Below are positions 22,246-32,262 of a stretch of DNA of 64,000 nt, piece after piece. A program made the position numbers and the translations under genes. The DNA is taken from assembly GCA_021399435.1 (NCBI GenBank), contig JAJTUP010000020.1, forward strand, positions 1 to 64,000, given 5' to 3'. Origin of the DNA: Diaporthe sp. PMI_573 (Eukaryota; Ascomycota; Sordariomycetes; Diaporthales; Diaporthaceae). Under the pieces are notes generated by a model. The model saw only the letters and a program-made list of their open reading frames with translations, made no database searches and had not been told where the DNA came from. The first letter of the stretch is position 1. Each line of letters starts with the position of its first letter.

Positions 22246-23583
22246 ATGGGTTTCTTTGATCATTGCCAGCCGAACCAGCGTTTCAACAGCTTCAACGGCG
22301 AAATCTATCCCAGGGGACCTACAACATGGCAGACCATCGACTGGGACCAAAGACGGTACATCTCGACCAGTGTCCCCGATTATGTTGACACGACCGACGT
22401 TGAAGACATGGAAGAAAGTACCATTCAAGCTCTAGCCAAGGTCGTTGACGGACTCGAGGACGACGTCAATCTTGTCAACTTTTCGATGAACGGTGATTTC
22501 ATCTCTACCTCGTCAGATCCAACAGACGACACTGCTTCTATACCGATTTACTGCCCTATAGACAGAATTCCAAAGAAGTACAGAACCGGTCGTGTTATCT
22601 TGAGAACAGATCTCGTCGAGTTGGATAGGCTATCACAGTGTGTCGATCTAGTTATGTATAGATTCCAGCCTAGATCGAGGGGGGTCTTCAAATACAACTT
22701 CCACCACGAACATGCACGGAGGAACTGGCACGAGCTCAACTGTTGGCTGAGGCTCAGCGAGCACCCCAACATTGTGCCCTTTGAATATATAGTTACCGAC
22801 TTCGAAGACGTCCCGGGGCAAAGTACCGACATCGAAGTCGTTGTTGGCTTTACGTCGACCTTTATACCAGGCAAGACGTTGGAAGAGAACCGCTCTCGGA
22901 TTTTCAAGCTGAAGTACCTCGAGCAGCTGATCGAAGTGGTCGACGACCTCAACCTAAAATTCGGCATTGTGCACCAGGATATAGCCATTCGGAATATCCT
23001 CATCAATCCCGCAACAGATACGCTCCAGCTATTCGACTTTAGCCACTCCGGCCGCCTCGGCTGGAAAGATGATGGGGAATTCACCAATCTTGGAAGCTTT
23101 AAGTCCGATCTTAACAAAGTCGTCGCAACCGTCTACGAAGTCATCACCGGGGACACCGAGCGCGCGCTACCGATTCTTTCGCTCGGCGGGGACATTTCTA
23201 CCATCATTAGAAGGAAATGGGTCAAGCACCCTGATGTGAGTCTCGACAGCGACGTCTCCAGCTACCAGCGAACCCTCCGGTGCTGGCTGCGGCGGCGGAA
23301 CCGGCCATACAACCTGATTACGCACTTCACCCAGGCCCAGAGCCCCTTGGAGTGGCCGCAGCCCTGGAAGCCAGAGATCCCAGCTCTGGACCGGGACGGA
23401 AATCTAATTACTACGTGGAAAGGCCCGTGCTCCACCAGCTGTGTGCAACGGGCCACACTCAGGGCCTTGGGCCTCAAGTTTGTCGAGTGGGAGAGGCCCG
23501 CGCATAACAGGATCCCCGAGGGCTTTTGTGTGCTCGCGGACGGGACGCTGGTTGCACGGGCGGACTTGGATGGAGATGCTTAA
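22246..23583 (+). CDS. Atypical protein-kinase-like protein
   Basis: A single 445-aa open frame. The centre carries a kinase-like catalytic core: GIVHQDIAIRNILINP (about residues 241-256) matches the HxDxxxxN catalytic loop, and LQLFDFSHSG (about 259-268) matches the metal-binding DF(G) loop with S in place of G. Upstream, YNFHHEHARRNWHELNCWLR and HPNIVPF resemble the alphaC/beta4 region of small fungal kinase-like proteins that answer questions of binding more than signalling. The glycine-rich loop and beta3 lysine are not obvious, so nucleotide binding may be weak or absent. The C-terminal 100 residues are Trp/Pro-rich. No intron is needed. Family members of this type are often expanded in ascomycetes with unknown roles; activity is unproven. 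Confidence 0.7.
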   Translation: MGFFDHCQPNQRFNSFNGEIYPRGPTTWQTIDWDQRRYISTSVPDYVDTTDVEDMEESTIQALAKVVDGLEDDVNLVNFSMNGDFISTSSDPTDDTASIPIYCPIDRIPKKYRTGRVILRTDLVELDRLSQCVDLVMYRFQPRSRGVFKYNFHHEHARRNWHELNCWLRLSEHPNIVPFEYIVTDFEDVPGQSTDIEVVVGFTSTFIPGKTLEENRSRIFKLKYLEQLIEVVDDLNLKFGIVHQDIAIRNILINPATDTLQLFDFSHSGRLGWKDDGEFTNLGSFKSDLNKVVATVYEVITGDTERALPILSLGGDISTIIRRKWVKHPDVSLDSDVSSYQRTLRCWLRRRNRPYNLITHFTQAQSPLEWPQPWKPEIPALDRDGNLITTWKGPCSTSCVQRATLRALGLKFVEWERPAHNRIPEGFCVLADGTLVARADLDGDA

Positions 23584-23960
23584 GGCCAAGTTGTGGGCTC
23601 AAGATATGCAGGGCCACAAGCAAATACAAAACCAGGCACGCGCGGGCCAGCGCGTGCTGACTGCGGGCCCAGGGATTCCCCTGCCCCGAAAGGGTGTGGG
23701 AGGCAGGAGGAACGCGTGCCCGATGGCAACATGTAGTTACAATTTCTTGAACAGCCGCCTGCTTAGATGGCTCCAAGGAAAAATGGTTGATTGGAAATTT
23801 GGAAAGGACTGTGTGGAAAGAGATATTTGTATGCAGTTGTCGACTTCGGTCAGTCAGTCGGCTATGGATACTAAATCATGAGATTTGATGCCAAGTATTA
23901 TTTTTTTTGAAAAGAATAACAGGACCATGCAGGCTTACGGGTTCAGTATAGGCTTATTAA
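23584..23960. other. Intergenic, no supported gene
   Basis: This lies between the converging kinase-like gene and the MFS relic. Open frames here are unsupported overlaps. Confidence 0.5.
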
Positions 23961-24819
23961 AGCTACCCCAGCGTAAAAGACGCTGACTAGACACAAGGCG
24001 GCTACTGTGTGGTGCATAAGGAGCTAGACGGATATTACTGGCTGCGGTACCCTGAATTCCAACAAGCACGCCGCCGAAGTTGATACGCTTCAAGTAAGAT
24101 TTGTCGGACTGCTTCTGCGGGACCCGGACGAGGAAATGGACGAAGATAGCTGAGAGGATGGACGGGGGCACTTGGGTGAGGAAGGCCATCCGCCAGCCCA
24201 AGTGGGTATAATCGTTCACGACACCCCCATGACAGCACCAACCATGGCTCCTGCTCCATACCAGAGATTCGCGATTCCGCCGACCATAGCTCGGTTGCGA
24301 AGGGGGACAAGGTCGGAGGCGAGGAAGGTTGGTATGCTCATAAGCCCACCGCCGCCGAGACCAGCGATTAGCCAGCCAAATATGATTGTTCCCCGGTTGG
24401 CGACTAGACCGCTGAGGAGATCCCCTGTTGAGAACGTTGCGTTGCTCAGGATAAGGCCCGGCCCGCGACCAAAGATGTCTCTGAGGCGACGGGAGATGGG
24501 TTGGCTGGCGGCAGTGGAGACCATATATGCTGTACCGAGATAGGACAGAAGGCTGAACGACTTGAATTCGCTTAATATGGGGCCGGATGATGGCGATAAT
24601 GGTTGAGTCGGCGGCTCTGATGAAGACGCCGAACCAGGCAGTGCCCATAATCAGTGCCAGACGCGTGAAAGAGAAATGATCATCGGAGACAATTGTCCGT
24701 TCTTTGTGGCCTTTTGCCTTCCATCGTGATTGGGGTTCAGTAGCGGTGCAGGGACTTGTATTGTCTTTAAGGAGTGGTGTTTGTTCGGAAAAGACAGCAT
24801 CGTCGGATCGAGGCGCCAT
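23960..24819 (-). pseudogene. Truncated, frameshifted MFS transporter (Vba/multidrug DHA2-like)
   Basis: The minus-strand start at 24,819 gives a soluble N-terminus (EQTPLLKDN motif) and TM1 with ADSTIIAII, matching the D(G/S)T motif of vacuolar amino-acid/DHA2-type MFS proteins. The frame is then lost by one base (about 24,575-24,585). The next 100 residues lie in another frame: PISRRLRDIFGRGPGLILSN (the TM2-3 loop motif A region) and GLGGGGLMSIPTFLASDLVP. A second one-base loss in a G-run (about 24,225-24,235) returns to the first frame at VNDYTHLGWRMAFLTQVPP (TM5) and DKSYLKRINFGG. Homology ends near 24,060, before TM6. Two frame breaks plus loss of more than half of the protein indicate a dead gene. 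Confidence 0.8.
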
Positions 24820-25604
24820 TGCCTAGATGGGCCTATGCATAATGGGAAAGCGCATTCTTCCAGATTCCTATTCGCTGCGAAAATGCAGTTCCGCATCTAA
24901 TGCAAGGCTTTCGCTAAGTCCCCGGCTGAGAGACATAATCGTTAAAGTGAACATATAATATGCTGACCCTGACATAATATCAGCGTTCTTAGACGAAATA
25001 ATTACATGTCGTTCCCCTCTCCTTTATGTTGTAAAAGTACTAATAATATTGTGCGTAGTTTGTCTTTATAAGGCATAGGACTTCAAACCCACTGAAGAAT
25101 AGAGATGCAATGTGGTTTAGGCGTCTTTAGTCTCATCATGTACTATTACTGCGAGTCTTAATATTCAAAATTTGTTACGTGGCTAGCAAATAGTCTCGGT
25201 ATACTGCCCCTAAACCCCTTCTCATATCGTCTTTAACGCACGAGACTCAAACAACCTAGTTAGAAAATGTCGCATGTGACGCACAGGCATACATAAAACC
25301 AATCATTAAAATCATCTATGTATAAAATAGCTACATATAAAGATGGTAGTATGTAAAGCGGTTATTTAACTGAATTATTAAGCTGTGTATTACTTCGGGG
25401 GCCGAGGCCTCCGAATTATATTAACAATTCGGACCCGAAAGTTGCGACAAGTGACGCGCTAGTGTTCGGCTTCTGTAGGCACCGAGTCAAGGTTGCAAAT
25501 ATATATAGATGAAAACTCTATGGCGGAGATCGTACTTCCCGACAAAAGCGATACCTTAAAAAGCTCCGTGTTACAACTGCCTGCTCCCTACTTCCTCTGT
25601 TAAG
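24820..25604. other. Intergenic, no supported gene
   Basis: This is AT-leaning sequence between divergent relics (MFS on minus, NmrA-like on plus). It would have held both promoters. I see no repeat boundary or RNA gene. Confidence 0.5.
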
Positions 25605-26440
25605 ATGATTGTTGCTATCGCTGGAGGTACTGGGGATATTGGTAGTACTGTAGTGGAGGAGCTAACGAGCACTGGTAAACACGATGTTGTGGTTCTGACT
25701 CGAAAGGTACGTGACAGCAGGCTTCCATGAGACTTTGATCAATCGAATGAGCGGTGTCTCGACAACAGTAATGAAATTGACGTCCTACGCAGCTACCCAG
25801 TAGCCCAGAGGCTGGGGGACCAAAACTCGTTGTCGTTGATCATGCTGATGTCGGAGGGTTGGTGCGGGCTCTGGAGAACAACAACGTTCACATGGTCATC
25901 TCGGCAATGGCAATCGAAGGCCCGAGTGAACAGGCACAGCTCAATCTTATTGCAGCGGCGGGGAAATCGTCAACGACCAGAAGGCTGATTCCCAGCGAAT
26001 TTGTTGCTTACACTCCTGACGGGTGAGTACAAACTAACGCCCACCCCTTTCGGAAATTCCAAATTGGCTCATGCAAAATGCATAGAGATGACGCGAATGC
26101 GTACGAAATGACGGCGCCGATTCTTCGTGCAAGAAAGGCTTTGGCTGCAGCAGGGCTTGAGACAACTTACGTCGCAAACAGTGTTTTCATGGACTACTTC
26201 GGACAGCCCAACATCCCGAGCAACATTCGTCTAAACTTTTGGACTGTAGATGTACCTTCCAGACCAGCGGTAATCCCTGGTACTGGTGACGATGTGATTA
26301 CCATGATATACTCTAAAGATTTTGCACGGTTTATTGCCCGTCTCACAGATGACGACAGCTGACCCAAGTTCAGCAATATCCGGCTCCGATACCACACTGA
26401 ACGAGATCGTTGCTATCGCTGAGAAGATCACGGGTACGCT
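25605..26440 (+). pseudogene. NmrA-like / isoflavone-reductase-family oxidoreductase, C-terminus broken
   Basis: Exons 25,605-25,706, 25,793-26,022 and 26,086-26,362 join in frame to 202 aa (609 nt with stop). The N-terminus MIVAIAGGTGDIGSTVVEEL is the NAD(P)-binding GGTGxxG Rossmann motif. RRLIPSEFVAYTPDG and NSVFMDYFGQP are typical of the NmrA/PCBER group (usually about 300 aa). The open frame ends at TGA 26,360-26,362, where Trp would be expected, but homology continues just beyond it in a shifted frame as ISGSDTTLNEIVAIAEKITG (about 26,375-26,435). So the tail is lost through a stop plus a one-base shift. Introns are short and canonical (GTACGT...GCAG; GTGAGT...ATAG). Substrate is unknown; a shortened product is possible but unlikely to work. 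Confidence 0.75.
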
Positions 26441-26901
26441 TAATAATATAAGTGGTTTCGCTTTTAATCCGTGTACATATGCTTCTTAAGCAGTATATAG
26501 GAGTGGAAGCACAGCCAGCTATGCACTACTGGTATTTCAAAGGCCAGGCCTATGATTCGTTACTGCATTAATATGAGAAATTCAATCACAACCTGGGAGG
26601 GGTTTATCTCCAACTCAGAGACCGTCTTACCAGACTAGCTTAGCGTCGCTCTATATCAGCACCCACGAAAGATGCATAATACTAGGGGCAAGGAATAAAG
26701 AGCCTTTAAATACTTAAGACGTCTACATATTAGGCGAGGACCCTTGTAAGCAGAGCCTAGGTAGCAAGGAGTCGGAAAACTGGCATGATTAATATCTCTC
26801 CCATTTTCTAGTATAAATATACGGATATAGACTCATATATAAAAATGACCAGTTTGAAATCATAATATTAGATACATACAGTTGGTCATAAGGAGTCTAC
26901 A
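26441..26901. other. Intergenic, no supported gene
   Basis: This is the decayed remainder after the NmrA-like gene and before the converging regulator gene. An exon-like tail of the reductase may survive at 26,500-26,560 (AQPAMHYWYF-like), not in a usable frame. Confidence 0.4.
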
Positions 26902-29192
26902 TCACCCTATAGATGATATCTCTTCTCTTGTTAAATGATACTGTCGTATAAGCTCCGGACCTTGCGAGAAAAACGACTCTATACGTAGGAGGACAGGCCG
27001 GATTAGCAGTTTTGCCACATCATCAGCCTCGCTTTCTAATCTGTGTAGTGATGAACGGATATTCTGGACCAGACTCCAAGCCGACTGGATATCTGAATAC
27101 TTGGGCTGCTGCAGAAAGAGGAATATGATAAAGTTTCCACAGAGGATCAGTTGAGACCGGGAATCTACACCTTTACATTAGTTAATTAGGCCAACATACA
27201 TCAGTGACAGACCAGTTTATATGAAGCCACGACTTACGGCGGCCCCAGAAGCCGTGAAGGTCTTCTGACGTGACCTCATCCATGAAACTTGCAAAGGCCT
27301 GAAACTCGGCGACGGCGGTCTCAAACCAGCGACACAGGTTCGACGAGGAATCGTTTCTCGCTTCATTAGTGGCGGGGCTCATCAGTGCTCGGAATAGAAG
27401 AGCCTTATAGGCATGGTACGCCAAGTGAAGAGGTGCTGTTTCCACTGTTAACTGTCTTCCGCTCTTTGACGGGCTTTAGAGCAGACGTGCCATTGTTCGA
27501 GGGGCCAATTGCTCTTTCGGGAGCAGGCAAGAGCAGACCATGTGGCAGCATGTCTCTCCAGTCTCCGAGTCTCTCCTCCATTTGGAGCAACCACTTGTGG
27601 TCTGTTGCCTCCTCGGGCCTTGGTGGACACAGCCTCGGAACCTGGCTGGAGAATGTGAGATCCTGATTTCTGACGCATGACGCCCGAATGCACAACTCGT
27701 GTAGATACACAATACTCACAAGCTACAATCAATCAATTGCCGCGCGTTCTCGCTAATTCTGACCAACTCTAGAAAACGCGCACCAGTACAAACCTGGAAG
27801 CGACGGCTGACAGGGTCGACCATCATCTGGAGGTCTTCAGACAGGTCTTCGTCGCTCCGTAAGTCTTCCATTGTGATAGCAGAAGTGTTGTAGGATGTAG
27901 GATAAATATGAGGTGGGTTCCCGTGGCACACGGCTGACCAGACATCTGTGACGTATGTCGCCCACCAAAGTTTCCTGCGCAGCCTCTTTTCCCAGGGTGC
28001 AATGGACCACCTCTCGGCATCCTGATGAAGTCCGATCATTTGCGCCGTAGCCACAGCTTGTGCACTCGAAGTCCAAGTCCGCGGATGCTCAATGCTATCG
28101 ACATGGTTGGGATTGATGTGTAAGAGCAGGAGGCTAGCCTGCAGCTTAGCCAGGTTTGGAGAGTCAAGCTCTCGCTGCAGGGAGTCGGTCGCGTGATGGA
28201 CAAGTTGGTGTTGCTTGAACGGCAACGGCCCTTTCAAACACGTAGTCTTCTCTTCAAAGACGGAAGCGAGTGCATATACAGCCCCCCGAAGAGATGCCGG
28301 CAGTTTGGCTTTATCGGTAGTGTACTGTCTTAAAAATCTGCCCTTGGAGAGAATTGGTAGGACGGGATGGATATGCTTGAAATAGAGCCTGACAAGACTG
28401 GGACCATATTGACCGACGAGGCTTTCGATCGCATCCGAAGCGGCTTGTTTCACGACGTCATCATGGGCCGCAAATTCGTCTTGAAGCAGACAAAAATGGA
28501 CAGGAGGGTCCCAAGGGTATTTGCTACCTGCGTAGACTCGGATCATGTCGGCATCGATATCGTCTGGACTGCTCAAAATGCCCGAGGGAATGGAATCAAG
28601 GACATAGGTGTCTTGCTCTGCAGCCGGCCCCATGCTGTGGGCAGTACGATTCTCGTTGTCTTCCAAGGTCCAGAGCCCCTTCGAGTTTCGACGACAGCCG
28701 GTGGCAGAAGAAAAGGTGACAGCATGATTATGGTCAGTATTTTCGCCATCATCGCCGGGTAGTAAATAGTCGTTGGAGAAGCCGATACCAGTACCAGCCG
28801 GGTAGGGTTCGCATCCCGTAGCAGCAGTCGTCGGTGCCGAGGGATGACCATAGTCCAGTGGCGGCACCGCGGTCGGTGGGGAGTCAACGTATGGCGTTTC
28901 CACTGGTGTGGACGAGGACGGATTCGAGGGCGCGGTTGACGTGCATTCCAGGCCTCGCCCCTTGCAGAAAAGACCTGTGCCCAATCAACCGGGCTGTCCC
29001 AGGGCAACATAACATCGGAAACCGGTAAGTCTTACAAGGCGGCTCAGATGTGATTATACACACCGTCTTCCTCTTGCGGCAAATATCGCAGGGTCTGTTC
29101 TTGCGACTTCTCCACTGTCGAGCGTTGCCAAATTCGCTTTGAACCTTGAACTTGCGTCGCCGTGCATCGCGTGTGCTTCCAGTTGTTGACAT
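26902..29192 (-). CDS. Zn2Cys6 fungal transcription factor, one apparent frameshift
   Basis: Exons on the minus strand: 29,192-29,036, 28,974-27,720, 27,669-27,238 and 27,164-26,902. Splicing the first intron creates the full zinc cluster, CDICRKRKTVC...C-LFCKGRGLEC (CX2CX6C-X7-CX2CX6C). The fourth cysteine codon is split by the intron, which strongly supports it. Basic RRRKFK and SRKNR residues precede the cluster. The middle shows the fungal-specific transcription factor domain (YFKHIHPVLPIL, TAQMIGLHQDAERW, RRKLWWATYVTDVW). The C-terminus includes LHLAYHAYKALLFRAL and SQLILCGNFIIFLFLQQP. Between KWLLQMEERLGDWRDM and LHLAYHAYK the frame changes by one base near 27,450, so this copy may be inactive or hold a sequence error. 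ATG at 29,192 is preferred; an in-frame ATG also exists at 29,372. It lies next to the permease, suggesting local regulation. Confidence 0.75.
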
Positions 29193-29673
29193 AACCGAGG
29201 ATTGCAACAGATTGTTGAGCGAGAGACCCGATATCGTGTATTGTCCTGGACGTTGATCGGATCTTGGCAGGGAAGGGGGAAGTTGGCCGATCTCTGGCGT
29301 CCAGTTTGCCGACGGCCGGGCCTGCTCCAACTCTATCCACACGGCGGGGGGTCGCTGGTTTCCAGATATCACGTGACGGCTTCACATGCATGTGTGCTTT
29401 GTTTGCTTATGGCACCTCGCGACGATTTAAAAGATACGCTAAAGCAAACAGCCAAATGGACCTATATGACATACGAGAAACTTCGAGACGATCATCAAAA
29501 TGTATAATTATCCGTATGCCAACAGACTGCATAGTCTTTCTACCATCGGGCCCATTTTTATAACGACGGGAAGAAAATAGTGTTTTCCATCTCCTATTCG
29601 GCGATCCTGAAATTCCGATCTCCGCTCTGGTCCGGGCGCCATTTCAAGCATAGTTACGAAGACTAGCACAGCA
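29193..29673. other. Intergenic: regulator 5' region and permease 3' region
   Basis: Upstream of the regulator start this holds its promoter and 5' leader; the remainder is the permease 3' flank. An in-frame upstream ATG at 29,372 could extend the regulator N-terminus by 60 residues. Confidence 0.5.
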
Positions 29674-31765
29674 TTACACGTCCGTCTTTATCGCGGTGGT
29701 CTCTCTAGTTTTGCCCTTGTGACCTAGCACCGCGTCAACAGCTTGAAGGTTGGGTGTTTCTGCCAACGTGCAGTCCCACTCCCCAAGATGTAACTCCCGA
29801 AGCTCTCTTGCAGATGGCGCTGTCCTGATAAAGGATTCGAGGGCCGTGGCCGGAAACACCCGGTGTAGTACGGCGTAAACCAGGCTGCTGGACAGGAGAC
29901 CGTAAATATATGACATGTAATACAGCTCAGTTGCCCCGGGGCTGACAGTTACTGAAGTGTCGACAGCGGCTACAAATCCAGGCATGCAGGGGATGACACC
30001 AATGAGCCACTGTTCTTGGTCAGTAAGTCATACTAGCAGCTTACTAACATAATAGATGACTTGAGTGACTTACAGCCACAGGAGCACGCCAATTATACCC
30101 ATAAGAGAACCAGTAGATGCTTTCCGAGTCGCCACGGTAAAGGGCGTCGATATCGATCTTCCGCTTGTTCACGACTAAGTAACTGGAAATCATGAGACCA
30201 GTCATCGGGGCAAGGAACACGCTGTAGCTCGACAACACTGTCAGGAATATCGTGGCTGTGTTGACAAGCCGCCAAGGATTCACAATGACGCTGAAAATGG
30301 CTGTGAGGTATGCTCCTCGGCGGATGTTGAGATACCTCGGGAACGTCGCAGCCAGGTCAAACCCTCCGGCGAGGGCATTTCCCGGGACGTTTACGCCGAT
30401 CTGAGAAATGACGAGACACAGCCCAGCAAAGAAGCACGCCGCTCGCGTACCCGCCGTCTCATCCTGGGCTAGCAGCCGTGCGAACAGCGTCGGCGGGTTC
30501 CAAATCGCCTCGCCACCAAAACGGTGCTGCGTGGCTGCTGTGACCAGGATACCAATGAGTGAGCTGAAGATACCGTAGACGGGGAACGACACAGCTTGCC
30601 CCAGTATGGCATGCTTTGGTTGTGTCGCAAAGCGAGAGTAGTCATTCTGGTTCAGGATGCCCGCCGCAATCGACCCGATGGTTGACACGATACCGTATAC
30701 CATCAACCACGCCACGCTCTCCGGTCCTCCAGTGTTGGGTAGGTTAGAGCCGGAGGTGATGGTGTCGCCAAAGCCGGTGGGTCCCATGGTTGCGAGAGCC
30801 CAGATAAGAAAGACGATGAAAAAGACGAGCGTGATGCTGCAGGCGAACCGGAAGAACTTCTCGAGGCGGTGCGGACGAATCCATATAACCGGTAGGCTAA
30901 TTACACTGAAAATGATATAGGAGACGAATTGTGCGGTTGTCATGCCCGTATCTGAGGGGATTGTATTTGGGATATGGGACTCCAGCCGCGGGTCCCACGA
31001 CAGGAGGATGAGGTAGACGCATTCGCCGCCGACCCAAGCTGTGAAGCCGTACCTGCCATGGTAGGTCAGTCTGCGAGTCTCGAGACATTCGCGCCAGGAA
31101 CACAAACCAGACTGGGACAATTGTGTCAGTTGGGTCATAGTTATTTTGGGCAATACGAACACTTACCAAGGGACAGGAAGATTCTATTCCAGATCACGAA
31201 CTGGGATCCCCACATCCCCCATACTGCCCGGCTGAAGACAGGAAACCCGACTGCGGTTACATCAGTTACTTCGTCTGATCGAGGTTGGATGCGAGAAAAC
31301 AGACTGTGGTAGTAGCTGCCCGGAAGGGAGTTGATGATGACTACTCCAGTAGCGATGAGGTTGCCCAGTATGATACCTGCAGTGCGATGAGCCAGTCGGT
31401 CAAGTTCCCGGCCCAAGCTGGATCTCACATATGAATGCCTGCCACCATGTGAGACCAAGCGGGATCAGAGCACTCCCAGTGAGGTAAGTGGTGATGTTGC
31501 AGTTGATCAACAGCCCTGTTTGGAGGTCAGTCACTCGTCCCCACATCCATGTGCATGCTTGCTCACAAAAGTTATGGAATGTTAAAAAGCCCCATGTCCG
31601 CCTCGCAGACTCAATGGGTCGGATATCGTTGTTCTACCTCGTTGTCAGCGGTCAGAACCGGCATTCGACAGATGGTGCCACCCGCATGGAAACGCGGGGG
31701 TGGGTCGGAAAACACACAATCCATCTGGAGACGTAGGGGAGTTCCACCCTCTGCAGGAACCCCAT
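29674..31765 (-). CDS. NCS1-family nucleobase/hydantoin/allantoin permease
   Basis: An integral plasma-membrane cation symporter of the NCS1 (Fur/Fcy/Mhp1) family. Motifs visible: NNDIRPIESARRTWGF in the N-terminal cap, LGLTWWQAFI, AVWGMWGSQFVIWNRIFLSL, YGFTAWVGGECVYLILLSW, then SIAAGILNQNDYSRFATQPK and GVNVPGNALAGGFDLAATFP, the two best-conserved NCS1 blocks. Then comes a PMTGLMISSYLVVNKRKIDI loop, and the last exon 30,009-29,674 encodes the terminal transmembrane helices and a cytoplasmic tail. The last intron (30,073-30,010) and one near 31,430-31,380 are clear. The junction near 31,175-31,045 does not join cleanly with the best GT-AG sites, so either an unusual donor or a one-base defect exists there. 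The start at 31,765 (MGFLQRVELP) is likely but not certain. It is divergent from the hydantoinase gene, which suggests the substrate is a hydantoin or related ring. Confidence 0.85.
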
Positions 31766-31774
31766 TGTGAGTTG

Positions 31775-31977
31775 TGATAGAAAAAACAAAGCGGTTGGAT
31801 AAACATTTGCAGCCGGATATGCAGAGTCGGAGTCATATAAATCCCATGGTCTGTAATCGGTATCTCGGCATTGGATCACCTCAGCAACGCAAACCACCGG
31901 GTAAACTTATCATTGCCAATTTGTCAACGGCGGTTTGACCGTAAGCGATGTTTGCCGATCGCCCGAGACTAAGATAG
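31775..31977. promoter_or_regulatory. Three HGATAR (GATA-factor) motifs
   Basis: TGATAG lies at 31,775-31,780, TTATCA (reverse of TGATAA) at 31,907-31,912 and AGATAG at 31,972-31,977. HGATAR is the binding motif of AreA/NIT2-type nitrogen regulators. Three sites within 200 bp in a divergent catabolic promoter fit control by nitrogen source. Confidence 0.45.
31931..31941 (+). promoter_or_regulatory. CGG-N5-CCG inverted repeat, candidate Zn2Cys6 binding site
   Basis: The sequence is CGGTTTGACCG. Inverted CGG triplets at fixed spacing are the usual target type of dimeric Zn2Cys6 proteins. An extra CGG directly upstream (31,928-31,930) also allows an N8 spacing. It is about mid-way between the two start codons. 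The neighbouring regulator at 26,902-29,192 is an obvious candidate partner, but this is inference. Confidence 0.45.
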
Positions 31978-32262
31978 GGCAACTCCTCGACATATGGGGC
32001 CGGGGAAGATGGCTGACCAATGAGAATGTTGTGGCTCAAACCTCACTTACACGACGAGAATGCGACGCTAAGACTTCCCCGATCTAATCTCTATGGGCCT
32101 CTCCAGGATACGAATCAAGGTTAAGGCCCTCACTCAAACTGTCGACCAATTTACGTAGCGCGTCACGGCCATCATGGCTAGAAAAGGCCTGGGTTCTCTG
32201 AACTGACTTTACAACAACAAAAAAATATCATATCTGCCAGACAATCACAACAATCAACCACC

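Larger units (their letters stand above)
31766..32262. promoter_or_regulatory. Shared divergent promoter of permease and hydantoinase genes
   Basis: A 0.5-kb bidirectional intergenic region. It contains three HGATAR motifs and one CGG-N5-CCG inverted repeat, listed separately. A pyrimidine/A-rich leader with a good start context (CCACCATGTC) precedes the hydantoinase ATG at 32,263. The arrangement favours co-regulation of uptake and catabolism. Confidence 0.6.
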
